A stretch of DNA of 64,000 bases, from NCBI GenBank assembly GCA_023421675.1, contig JAEZTC010000007.1, positions 54,208 to 118,207 of the forward strand, written 5' to 3'. Positions 42,009-50,008 of the stretch are shown piece after piece. How positions within the stretch are numbered: the first letter of the stretch is position 1; the number at the start of each line of letters is the position of its first letter. Made by a program: the position numbers and the translations under genes. Source of the DNA: Bacillota bacterium (GTDB taxonomy: Bacteria > Bacillota > Clostridia > Acetivibrionales > JANLFN01). The notes under the pieces are model-generated. The model was given only the letters and a program-made list of their open reading frames with translations, did no database searches and was not told the DNA's origin.

Positions 42009-42085
42009 CTTTAAGCTTTTATATAGATTTTGCGTATATCTTACAGCATGATTTATCCCTCTGTTCAAAAAAGAATGGAGGGATA
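41995..42085 (+). promoter_or_regulatory. Three-arm translation attenuator before the MgtE-N/CBS gene
   Basis: Arm 1, AACAGAGGGA (41995-42004), lies in the last codons of the 18-codon ORF. Arm 2, TCCCTCTGTT (42056-42065), is its perfect 10-base complement. Arm 2 also starts a hairpin TATCCCTCTGTTC (42054-42066) with GAATGGAGGGATA (42073-42085), 13 pairs including two wobbles, loop six A. That hairpin contains the Shine-Dalgarno GGAGGGAT of the gene starting at 42090. Pairing 1:2 and 2:3 exclude each other. A short T-run (TATTTTAT) follows, so a weak terminator is an alternative reading. Confidence 0.6.
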
Positions 42086-42089
42086 TTTT

Positions 42090-43346
42090 ATGATTTCAGC
42101 TTCAACCTTTTACCTAAGCCGTGTACTCGGCAGAAAAGCCTTGTCTGAATCTGGTGATATACTGGGTAAAATCAACGATATACTGGTTGATTTGGAATCC
42201 GGTAAACCTCAGATAATTGCAATCAAAATAAGATCACATAATAAAAATAGAATTATAGATTTTTCAACCTTTTCAGTGTATGAGGAAAAAGGGCAGTATA
42301 TTTTCAAATGCGGTGATCCTGAAAAAGAAATCACTGATTTGAAGGAAAATACCCTGTTTCTTAAAAACCATGTCCTTGACAAGCAGCTGGTTGACATTAA
42401 CGGGAGAAAGCTTGTAAGGGTGAATGATTTAAGACTTGCAATCCTCACAACAGGAGCTTATGTGGTGGCTGTTGATGTTGGTCTTGAAGGGCTTTTAAGA
42501 AGGTTGGGAATTGCAAAACCCATTAAACATATTCTGCACCCCTTTAAGGTAACGCTTCCAAATAAGCTTATCCTTTGGGATGAGGTAGAAACCGTAGACT
42601 TTGGGAGCGCAGGAATTAAGCTGTCCAAAACATATTCAAAGCTTGAAACACTTCATGTATCCGACCTTGCAGACATTATTGAGGACATGGATGCCCAAAT
42701 GCAGGCAGAAGTTTTCGCATCCTTAAATGAAGAAAGAGCTGCTGACGTTCTTGAAGAGCTGGAAACAGAAGCACAGATCAATGTACTTGAAAGAATATCG
42801 GTCGAAAAGGCTGCAGATGTACTTGAAAAAATGCCAGCAGATGAAGTAGCGGATATACTTGAAGAAATGCCTGAAGAAAGAGCTGAAGAACTTCTTCTTG
42901 AAATGGAGAGTGAATCTTCGGAAGAAGTCCGTGAGCTCATGGAGTATGAAGACGATGAAGTGGGAAGTCTGATGTCAACCGACTTTATATCTTTTAATAA
43001 GGCTTTAACCGCGGGTGAAACAATAGATGAATTAAGAAAGCTTAAACCCGAATCATCTTCCATATATTATCTTTATGTAATTGATGAGGATGAAAGACTG
43101 ATCGCAACAGTATCACTAAGAGATCTCATTGTATCAAATCCTCAAACCGTATTATCAGATATAATGAACAGGAAGATTTTATATGTGCAGGATGCTGACC
43201 CTCTTGATTCAATTGCAGAGATAATATCAAAGTATAATCTTCTAGCCATACCTGTTGTTGATAAAAATATGGTATTGGTCGGTACTGTTGTAATTGACGA
43301 CGTTGTATATACATTACTCAAGTCAAGAAGAAAAAAAGGACTTTAA
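42090..43346 (+). CDS. PRC-barrel-like / MgtE-N / CBS protein without membrane domain
   Basis: A 418-residue soluble protein. Residues about 8-140 look like two PRC-barrel-type units (GRKALSESGDILGKINDILVDLESGKPQIIAIKI; NGRKLVRVNDLRLAIL). Then comes the MgtE N-terminal superhelix with repeats (ADVLEELETEAQINVLERISVEKAADVLEKMPADEVADILEEMPEERAEELL), a CBS pair (GSLMSTDFISFNKALTAGETIDELR; LSDIMNRKILYVQDADPLDSIAEIISKYNLLAIPVVD), and a basic C-terminus. The MgtE channel helices are absent. It probably senses Mg2+ and gates or partners with the NRAMP-related transporter encoded 13 bases downstream. The start at 42090 is fixed by GGAGGGAT. Confidence 0.92.
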   Translation: MISASTFYLSRVLGRKALSESGDILGKINDILVDLESGKPQIIAIKIRSHNKNRIIDFSTFSVYEEKGQYIFKCGDPEKEITDLKENTLFLKNHVLDKQLVDINGRKLVRVNDLRLAILTTGAYVVAVDVGLEGLLRRLGIAKPIKHILHPFKVTLPNKLILWDEVETVDFGSAGIKLSKTYSKLETLHVSDLADIIEDMDAQMQAEVFASLNEERAADVLEELETEAQINVLERISVEKAADVLEKMPADEVADILEEMPEERAEELLLEMESESSEEVRELMEYEDDEVGSLMSTDFISFNKALTAGETIDELRKLKPESSSIYYLYVIDEDERLIATVSLRDLIVSNPQTVLSDIMNRKILYVQDADPLDSIAEIISKYNLLAIPVVDKNMVLVGTVVIDDVVYTLLKSRRKKGL

Positions 43347-43359
43347 AAAGGGATAACCG

Positions 43360-44598
43360 ATGAGAATGACAATGAAAAAAAGATTACATAAAATGTTCAT
43401 GATAATGAGTATTATCGGTCCTGGCCTTATTACTGTTAATGCAGGAAATGATGCAGGTGGAATAGCTACATATGCATCTGTCGGTGCATCTTACGGGTAT
43501 AAAATGCTTTGGGGGCTGTTATTGATAACCTTCAGTCTGGCGATCATTCAGGAAATGAATGCGAGAATGGCTGTTGTTACAGGAAAAGGGTTATCGGACC
43601 TTATCCGCGAAAAATTCGGTGTCAAGTGGACACTTTTTGCAATGGCAATACTGTTCATTGCAAACTTCGGCGTTGTACTTGGAGACTTTGCGGGTGTTGC
43701 AGCAAGCATGGAGCTTTTCGGTGTAAGTAAATATATATCGGTACCGGTTGTTGCAGTAGCTATATGGTTTCTTATTACCAAAGGTTCCTACCAAAGGGTT
43801 GAAAAAGTGTTTTTACTTTTTACTTTTGTGTTCTTTGGATATATAATATCTGCATTTATGGCAAAGCCCGATTGGGGACACGTTTTTTCAAGCATGGTAA
43901 CACCATCATTACCCATGCAAACAGGATTTTTACTGACTTTTATCGGTATGATAGGCACTACAATTACACCATATATGCAATTTTACCTTCAGTCTTCAAT
44001 AGTGGACAAAAAAATAAGCTTAAAAGATTACAAATATGAAAAGCTTGATGTATACCTTGGTTCCTTCTGGGGAAATGCCGTATCTTTTTTCATTATTGTA
44101 TGTACAGCTGCGACGCTGTTTAAAGCAGGTCTTTCCATAAACAGTGCTCAACAGGCAGCAGAAGGCTTAAAACCATTGGCTGGACAATACTCATTTATAC
44201 TATTCGGAGCAGGGCTTTTTGGGGCGTCAGTTCTTGCAGCAGCTGTAATTCCGCTGTCAACCTCTTATGCAATATGCGAAGCATTCGGCTGGGAAAGCGG
44301 AGTAAATCACAAATACAAGGATGCTCCGGTTTTTTTCGGTATTTACACTGCTATTATAGCTTTAAGCAGCTTGCTGATATTAATTCCAGGAGTTTCACTG
44401 ATGAAGCTCATAATAATTACGCAGCAGATAGCCGGAATTCTATCTCCTATTATACTTATGTTTATGATACTGTTGGTAAATGATAAGAATATAATGGGCA
44501 AGCATGTTAATACAAAGGTTCAGAATATCATATCCATTATTACGGTTGTATTCATAATTTCACTTTCATTGCTTCTATTTATACTTCCGTTGTTTTAA
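43360..44598 (+). CDS. NRAMP-related magnesium transporter (NRMT-type)
   Basis: A 412-residue membrane protein with about eleven helices. It has the NRAMP frame (SIIGPGLITVN...) but not the metal-selective DPGN motif: TM1 reads NAGNDAGGIATYASVGASYGY, and TM6 has IGTTITPYMQFYLQSSIV instead of MPHN. These are the features of NRAMP-related Mg2+ transporters, which lack the Met that selects transition metals; an M-box-controlled member was shown to carry Mg2+ in Clostridium acetobutylicum. It is translated 13 bases after the MgtE-N/CBS gene in the same M-box operon. Confidence 0.92.
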   Translation: MRMTMKKRLHKMFMIMSIIGPGLITVNAGNDAGGIATYASVGASYGYKMLWGLLLITFSLAIIQEMNARMAVVTGKGLSDLIREKFGVKWTLFAMAILFIANFGVVLGDFAGVAASMELFGVSKYISVPVVAVAIWFLITKGSYQRVEKVFLLFTFVFFGYIISAFMAKPDWGHVFSSMVTPSLPMQTGFLLTFIGMIGTTITPYMQFYLQSSIVDKKISLKDYKYEKLDVYLGSFWGNAVSFFIIVCTAATLFKAGLSINSAQQAAEGLKPLAGQYSFILFGAGLFGASVLAAAVIPLSTSYAICEAFGWESGVNHKYKDAPVFFGIYTAIIALSSLLILIPGVSLMKLIIITQQIAGILSPIILMFMILLVNDKNIMGKHVNTKVQNIISIITVVFIISLSLLLFILPLF

Positions 44599-44686
44599 TA
44601 TTCTATAGTAAAAAGAACATAATTTTCTAGGTACTTATTACTATTTTGCATGTAAATTATTTACTCATGTATACACAGGTGATACA

Positions 44687-44728
44687 ATGAAGCTGAATAA
44701 TTATAACATTAAGGGGGTGGGGTCATGA
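44687..44728 (+). CDS. Possible 13-codon coupled upstream ORF
   Basis: ATG at 44687 follows AGGTGATACA; the ORF MKLNNYNIKGVGS ends in TGA that overlaps the ATG of the next gene (ATGA). The next gene's Shine-Dalgarno GGGGGTGGGG lies inside it. It may couple translation or be chance. No known function. Confidence 0.35.
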   Translation: MKLNNYNIKGVGS

Positions 44729-45987
44729 TAGCAAATTCATTTATTGGTAATTATAGTTACAGTAATGTAATATCCTTATATAAATCTGCTTATCAGTCCA
44801 GCCCATCCAATCCCCCATTAAACATTTATAGTACAAAAGTATTTTCAGGAGTTGCTGCAAAATCAATAAGAGCAGCAATGCCAGCATACCTGTCACAGCT
44901 AAACAGTGCTGTAAATGCACTTAAAACCGATTTGAAAATGATGACAAAGCCGGGTATTACAAACAGTTTTGAAAAGAAATCAGTTATTTCATCAAATTCC
45001 AGTGCAGTAGTCGGAACTGCTCAAAACAATGCAGATAAGTCTTCTTATACTTTAAATATAACAAAACTTGCAACAAGCCAGATAAATCAGGGGAAAAGCC
45101 TTATTTCCAATGATAGAAGCGTTTTCTCAATCGGAAATAATTCTTTTTCCATAAAGACTGGAGGCAATGATGAAAAACGTATAACCTTCAGTGTGTCTGC
45201 AGGGGATACAAACAAGACCAGTCTTTCAAAAATGGCAAATTCAATTAACTTTGCACGAGCAGGTGTTACAGCAAGTGTTGTAAGCGATAGTAAATCAGGT
45301 ACAAGCTATCTGAAGTTAACCTCTAATAAGACAGGAGCTACCAGTTCCTTTTCAATAAAGGAGCTTAACAGCAATGCAGTTGCTCTGTCGGGGGCAGATA
45401 CAGAGTCAGTAGATGCACAGGACGCACAGTATACTCTGGATGGCAAACAGTATTCAAGCGAAACCAATACAATAAGCCTGGATAACGGCAAGGTATCCAT
45501 AACCTTAAAGAAAGCCGAAGGCAAAGACATTAACATCAGAATTGGAGAAGATACCGACGCAATTATCAATGACATAAAGAATTTTGCTACAGATTATAAT
45601 AAAGTGATGGAGCTTGCCCATACTTTTTCTGGAACTTTCAATGGTGCATCAAGGCTTGAAAGAGAATTCGGGAGCGCTCTCAACAGCAAAAAGGCTTCTC
45701 TTGTAAATGCAGGAATTTATATATCCCCTGACAGTACCATAAAAATAGATGAGGAAAAACTAAGAGATGCTTTAAAAGAAGACACTTCAAAGGTTAAGAA
45801 TCTCTTTTCGGCAGCTGATGGTATTTCTGACAAGGTTACACAAAAAGCTAATGAAGTGATAGCATCACCATTAAGATATACCTATAACACCGATTTCTTA
45901 AACAATTATATAAATCAAAAAGGTCAGGATTTACATCCCAACCTTCCATCAACTTATTCCGGTATGTTATTTAATATGGTTCTCTGA
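44725..45987 (+). CDS. FliD-like (flagellar cap/hook-associated 2) protein
   Basis: A 420-residue secreted-type flagellar protein. It has the FliD core elements: YLSQLNSAVNALKTDLKMM, NNADKSSYTLNITKLATSQINQGKSL, the KMANSINFARAGVTASVVSDSKSGTSYLKLTSNKTG unit and the FliD_C end EEKLRDALKEDTSKVKNLFSAADG. The amphipathic ends expected of filament proteins are poor, and the N-terminus (MIANSFIGNYSYSNVISLYKS) is unlike normal FliD. It is on the opposite strand from the flaG-fliD-fliS block and ends eight bases from its last gene. A paralogous cap or flagellar adhesin is possible. Confidence 0.82.
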   Translation: MIANSFIGNYSYSNVISLYKSAYQSSPSNPPLNIYSTKVFSGVAAKSIRAAMPAYLSQLNSAVNALKTDLKMMTKPGITNSFEKKSVISSNSSAVVGTAQNNADKSSYTLNITKLATSQINQGKSLISNDRSVFSIGNNSFSIKTGGNDEKRITFSVSAGDTNKTSLSKMANSINFARAGVTASVVSDSKSGTSYLKLTSNKTGATSSFSIKELNSNAVALSGADTESVDAQDAQYTLDGKQYSSETNTISLDNGKVSITLKKAEGKDINIRIGEDTDAIINDIKNFATDYNKVMELAHTFSGTFNGASRLEREFGSALNSKKASLVNAGIYISPDSTIKIDEEKLRDALKEDTSKVKNLFSAADGISDKVTQKANEVIASPLRYTYNTDFLNNYINQKGQDLHPNLPSTYSGMLFNMVL

Positions 45988-45994
45988 TTATTTC

Positions 45995-46480
45995 CTATTT
46001 TTTTGTATCAAACATTGCAGAATTTGTGGTTATCGGCTTTGGATTATAAGCAGAATTAACAGTTTTGCCCTGCCGTAGCTTTGTAATCTCCAAGCTCAAT
46101 TTATCCCTCTGCTCATTTGCCATACTCTGATTTTTTTTGTCTATTTCATTAATTTGACCCATAATTCTTACTATACTATCTATAACAAGCTTAAGCTCTT
46201 TGATACCGTCAATTTTAGTATTTTTAAGTTCATCGAGACTTTCAACCTGTAATTCATACTTGAGCCGCTTGAAATAAACTTCAAAATCAGTATCATAAGG
46301 GGCAATCTGATCTATTACTTTTTGTTTTTTTTCAATTATCTGTCCAAGCTCATCAAGGTCTTCTTTAGATAAAGCATCAGTCTGAAGCTTAGTTAATTCA
46401 AATATCTGCTGCATTAAGGAATACTTTATTTGTGAAACCTCAGTAAGCTTGCGGACATATTTTTCAGGTGATGTATCCAT
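45995..46480 (-). CDS. FliT/FlgN-like flagellar chaperone candidate
   Basis: A 161-residue mostly helical protein. EKYVRKLTEVSQIKYSLMQQIFELTKLQTDALSKEDLDELGQIIEKKQKVIDQI is the coiled-coil pattern of FlgN/FliT export chaperones, and the C-terminal KTVNSAYNPKP is an FlgN-like tail. It is the last gene after fliS (29 bases apart), the usual place for FliT. No enzyme motif. The assignment is by position and shape. Confidence 0.7.
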   Translation of the reverse strand: MDTSPEKYVRKLTEVSQIKYSLMQQIFELTKLQTDALSKEDLDELGQIIEKKQKVIDQIAPYDTDFEVYFKRLKYELQVESLDELKNTKIDGIKELKLVIDSIVRIMGQINEIDKKNQSMANEQRDKLSLEITKLRQGKTVNSAYNPKPITTNSAMFDTKK

Positions 46481-46508
46481 ACCTTTCTCCTGTCTGCAAA
46501 CAAGTGAA

Positions 46509-46928
46509 CTATTTAGCCTGACTCATGGCCAAAGGCTGTTGTTTTGCTGAACTTTGCTGTTTTGCAAGTTTCATTGCCTGAGCCCAGGTATCCCTAAGAT
46601 CTTTCGCAAAGCCAAGGACTTCCTCCAGAATTTTTGTGTCTTTAGCAATATTCGCATCAATCAGCCGTCTGTACATGTAATCATAGAGGAGCATCCACGA
46701 ATGTGACAGCTCATACCTCATATCAAGTGAAGCCTGAAATTCCTGAATTATATCTTCAGACCTTATTATACTGTCATGAGCCTTTTGCAGGTCACGTTGC
46801 TCAATAGCGTTCTGTGCTTGCATTATAAATTTTACCAATCCATTAAAAAGCATAAGTGTAAGTTCTTCTGGGCTCGCAGTAAAAACAGAGTTTTGCTTGT
46901 ACTGGTCGTATGCTTTATTAGTTACCAT
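46509..46928 (-). CDS. fliS: Flagellar export chaperone FliS
   Basis: A 139-residue protein. YDQYKQNSVFTASPEELTLMLFNGLVKFIMQAQNAIEQRDLQKAHDSIIRSEDIIQEFQASLDM is the complete FliS signature, and WMLLYDYMYRRLIDANIAKDTKILEEVLGFAKDLRDTWAQAM completes the helical bundle. FliS keeps flagellin unfolded before export through the flagellar secretion system. Order fliD-fliS-FliT-like is the conserved arrangement. A Gln/Ala-rich tail follows. Confidence 0.96.
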   Translation of the reverse strand: MVTNKAYDQYKQNSVFTASPEELTLMLFNGLVKFIMQAQNAIEQRDLQKAHDSIIRSEDIIQEFQASLDMRYELSHSWMLLYDYMYRRLIDANIAKDTKILEEVLGFAKDLRDTWAQAMKLAKQQSSAKQQPLAMSQAK

Positions 46929-46959
46929 TAGCGTATCTCCACCTCTTATTATTATTTAT

Positions 46960-49479
46960 TTAACCCTGACTAAACATACTGCTTTGCGCACTCATCTGCG
47001 AAATTAATGATTCTATCCTGGAAAATCTGTTATAATAATCATTTTCCTTTTGTGTCAGGTAATCTGTCAACGATGCAATCTTGTCATCCTCATCCCTTAT
47101 CTGCTCTGATAAAATGTTAAAATAACTGGTTGCGGTGTTTTCCGCACCTGCCTTTTCCAACAGTGATCCTCTTATGCCGTTCTTATCAGGAGATGTGTGT
47201 ATTGCTTCCTGAATAATATCATTTAATCTGTATGCTATTCCTGAATCTTTATATCTTGCAGAAGCTTTTGTAGGATCGGCTGCAACGTCATAAGTAGTTG
47301 TCTTTGATACATTAGTAAACAGGTTTATTACTTCATCAGGATTTTCAGTAAGAGCTTTTTTCAGTTTTGTTTCATCTATCGAAAGTTTACCCTTATCCGC
47401 ATATGTCTTTGATGAAATACCTATTGAGTACAGGCTGATACTGCTTCCTTCAACGGTATCCACAAGAGCATTTCTCATTTTATAGGCAATTGATTCAAGA
47501 ATAGAATCATTTTCAAGCAATCCTGTCTTAGCTTTTATTTCCCAATTCTTAATATCATCATCCTTCATTGCACTTTTCTGATCATCAGTCAATGGAGGGT
47601 ATTTATTACTGTATTGTTCATATATCAAGGTATTAATCTTATCAAGCAGTTTGTTATAGTTATCTACAAAGCCCTTTATCATTTCTACTGCTTTTGTTGG
47701 GTCTGAACTGAGAGACAGTGTAATAGGCTCTGATCCTGTCCCATTAGATGGCATGTCCTGCTTAAGGGTAAACGCTATTCCGTTTATACTGAAATTGTTT
47801 GTAGCACGTATTATAGTCTGGGGTCCGTTTATGCCATCATTGAAGGTCATACTCGCATCACGTCCGGTAACTCCAGTGGCAGTAATACCTAAAGCAGTGA
47901 GAAGCCCGCCTGAGGTATCAGAAGCGTTCAATGTAACAGCAACTCCTGTATCCTTTGTCTGGAGTGAAACCTTATTATTGAGGCTGTCATAGCTCATAGT
48001 TACATTAGCATCAGCATCAGAATTTACAGCTTTTATAATATCGTTGAGTGAAGTGGATTTTGAACTAAATTTAAATTCCTTGTTGTTAATCGTAAACTTG
48101 ATATCTTCATCAGTTCCGTTCGCTGTAAATATTGGTGCGCCCATATCATCGGTTTTAAATGACGTTCTTATATCATATAAATGTGCGTCTGCATTAATTT
48201 TATTCGAAGTATTTGCATTTACTAGTCCAAGAGCCGCAAGTCCTCCATTTTCAACTGCTGCTGCAGTTGGTCCGGTATTTGAAGAAACGCTTTCAAAACG
48301 AAGCTTATTTGAACTGTCCATGCTTACCATAACTTTGTTTTCTCCAAATGCAGAATTGAGCTTGGATTGTATTGCACTTAAATATTCATATTTTGTTTTA
48401 TACTCTTTAGCCTCCAAGGTTATTGACTTGGTATCTGCCCCAACCTTTAAATTAAGTGTCTGAGCATTCCCCAGGATAAATGGGAATGTCGAAGCATCAG
48501 ATGAGGAGAATAATGGCGAGCTCCCACTTTCTATTGAAACAGCTTCAGTTCCAATATTTTTAAGGGACAATGTGCCATTCTGATTTAGTACCCTTATCTG
48601 ACCAGGGCCAAATCCATTAGCAGGGTCATCTAACAAACCTTGAACAGCAGCCGCCATCTCATCTGCATTATTATATGTAACTCCTGACGGGAGCTCAAAG
48701 GTCTTTGTTTGGGAGCCAAGAGTAACCTTGAATTTATTGTTCTGTGTAGTAGTTGTAAAGCCTTTATCCAGACCCGTGCCGAATATTTTATTATACCCGT
48801 CATTATATGCATAACTAAAGGATACAGAATTTGTTGAAGCTGTATCAAATTTAAGCTGATTACCTGTTGCTGTATCAATATCTACAGTTATTTTACCTGC
48901 ACCAAAAGCAGCTGCAAGTTTGTTGTTTAAATCGGTTTTGAGTGCATCAATACTACCATTGGTTCCAAGGGTAATAAGCTTTGTTACACCATTGAAAGTA
49001 ACATTGATCTGATTATTATCTTTTAGTGCACTTATATCGACAGATGAAAGAGCAGTTCCTTTTATCGCTGCCGACATATCAGTTCCTGAAACCTTTGCAG
49101 ACAGCGCGGTAACTATATCATCGATGGTGTAATTTCCAGCCTTTGTTCCCGATCCTGTTGTAACACTGAAATAGTTTGAACTGTCAAGGCCGTTATATTT
49201 TGCTGCAAAAGCGCTATAAGACGCTGAAGACAGCAAATTACTGGATGAGCTGAGAGAATTCAGATAGCTGGACTGAAAGCTCTGCAGCATGGAGGTAACA
49301 GATCTGTACATTTCCTGTCTCCAAACCATTACCTGACGTTCCTGTTTAACCTTATTAAGCTTAGCTGCTTCGACTTTCATCAGCTTAGCAACCGTACTAT
49401 CAACATCAAATCCGGAGAATCCGGTCATCCTCATAGTATTACTATATCCTGAAGTTCCATTAGTTCCGCTTGTAGCCAT
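46960..49479 (-). CDS. fliD: Flagellar filament cap protein FliD (enlarged)
   Basis: An 839-residue protein, much longer than the usual 450-550. N-terminal FliD signature MRMTGFSGFDVDSTVAKLMKVEAAKLNKVKQERQVMVWRQEMYRSVTSMLQSFQSSYLNSLS; C-terminal FliD_C SYFNILSEQIRDEDDKIASLTDYLTQKENDYYNRFSRIESLISQMSAQSSMF. The extra length is in the middle, where several Ig-like repeats share NKEFKFSSKSTSLNDIIKAVNSDADANVTMSYDSLNNKVSLQTKDTG-type sequence. It caps the filament and guides flagellin assembly. Start at 49479, seven bases after GAAGGTGA. FlaG stops four bases upstream. Confidence 0.95.
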   Translation of the reverse strand: MATSGTNGTSGYSNTMRMTGFSGFDVDSTVAKLMKVEAAKLNKVKQERQVMVWRQEMYRSVTSMLQSFQSSYLNSLSSSSNLLSSASYSAFAAKYNGLDSSNYFSVTTGSGTKAGNYTIDDIVTALSAKVSGTDMSAAIKGTALSSVDISALKDNNQINVTFNGVTKLITLGTNGSIDALKTDLNNKLAAAFGAGKITVDIDTATGNQLKFDTASTNSVSFSYAYNDGYNKIFGTGLDKGFTTTTQNNKFKVTLGSQTKTFELPSGVTYNNADEMAAAVQGLLDDPANGFGPGQIRVLNQNGTLSLKNIGTEAVSIESGSSPLFSSSDASTFPFILGNAQTLNLKVGADTKSITLEAKEYKTKYEYLSAIQSKLNSAFGENKVMVSMDSSNKLRFESVSSNTGPTAAAVENGGLAALGLVNANTSNKINADAHLYDIRTSFKTDDMGAPIFTANGTDEDIKFTINNKEFKFSSKSTSLNDIIKAVNSDADANVTMSYDSLNNKVSLQTKDTGVAVTLNASDTSGGLLTALGITATGVTGRDASMTFNDGINGPQTIIRATNNFSINGIAFTLKQDMPSNGTGSEPITLSLSSDPTKAVEMIKGFVDNYNKLLDKINTLIYEQYSNKYPPLTDDQKSAMKDDDIKNWEIKAKTGLLENDSILESIAYKMRNALVDTVEGSSISLYSIGISSKTYADKGKLSIDETKLKKALTENPDEVINLFTNVSKTTTYDVAADPTKASARYKDSGIAYRLNDIIQEAIHTSPDKNGIRGSLLEKAGAENTATSYFNILSEQIRDEDDKIASLTDYLTQKENDYYNRFSRIESLISQMSAQSSMFSQG

Positions 49480-49483
49480 ATAA

Positions 49484-49882
49484 TCACCTTCTTTCATCTA
49501 CTATAAGACCTGCTAATTGCATTAAATTAGCAACAAGATTAAGGATTTTTTCAGGTGGCATTTCCTGTATTACCTGATTTGTCCTGGTATCGACTACCTT
49601 AACCATAATTGTTTTGGTCTTTTCATGCATTGAGTACTCAAATTTTCTATCGTTTCCTGCAATTGCCTTATTTACCTTGGCTATAGCATCAGAAACATTT
49701 TTCTCATTTACTTCTTCCTTAGTATCGTTAGCTGCAGGCTGTGCATAGGATGCCAGCTGTTGTGCTATTACTGCTTCTCCTGCATTTATAGTATCATTCG
49801 TATCTTTTGTAGTGTTAGTGTTACTTGCCTTCTGAATAGTAAATTGTGTAGCAGACGATGCATCCGTGCTATTAATATTCAT
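49484..49882 (-). CDS. flaG: Flagellar protein FlaG
   Basis: A 132-residue protein. The C-terminal part NRKFEYSMHEKTKTIMVKVVDTRTNQVIQEMPPEKILNLVANLMQLAGLIVDERR-like sequence is the FlaG domain; the N-terminal half is polar and disordered (SSATQFTIQKASNTNTTKDTNDT). FlaG affects filament length in several bacteria. First gene of the flaG-fliD-fliS-FliT-like operon, preceded by a sigma-D-type promoter. RBS AAGGAGGAATTTGT. Confidence 0.92.
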   Translation of the reverse strand: MNINSTDASSATQFTIQKASNTNTTKDTNDTINAGEAVIAQQLASYAQPAANDTKEEVNEKNVSDAIAKVNKAIAGNDRKFEYSMHEKTKTIMVKVVDTRTNQVIQEMPPEKILNLVANLMQLAGLIVDERR

Positions 49883-49923
49883 ACAAATTCCTCCTTGGAA
49901 AAACCTTTTACTTCTTAAACTTA

Positions 49924-49950
49924 TTATCGGAATTTTTTAGGAAAAGGTTA
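49924..49950 (-). promoter_or_regulatory. Sigma-D (sigma-28)-type flagellar promoter
   Basis: Minus strand: TAAC (49947-49950), 15 bases, TCCGATAA (49924-49931), matching the sigma-D consensus TAAA-N15-GCCGATAA in ten of twelve positions. It lies about 40 bases upstream of flaG. Confidence 0.75.
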
Positions 49951-49992
49951 ACGCTAAAAAGGATCTATATTTTTGAATATAAATCCTTTATT
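49950..49992 (-). terminator. Terminator of the glycan biosynthesis operon
   Basis: AAAGGATTTATA pairs with TATAGATCCTTT (one wobble), then TTAGC on the minus strand, just past the stop of the nucleotide-sugar dehydrogenase gene. It separates the sugar operon from the flaG promoter. Confidence 0.75.
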
Positions 49993-50008
49993 ATTAGATA
50001 ATTTGCAA

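Noticed and set aside
44646..44675. Promoter TTGCAT-18-TATACA before the second fliD-like gene
   Set aside because: It would start transcription within a few bases of the short upstream ORF and remove its RBS; too weak to call.
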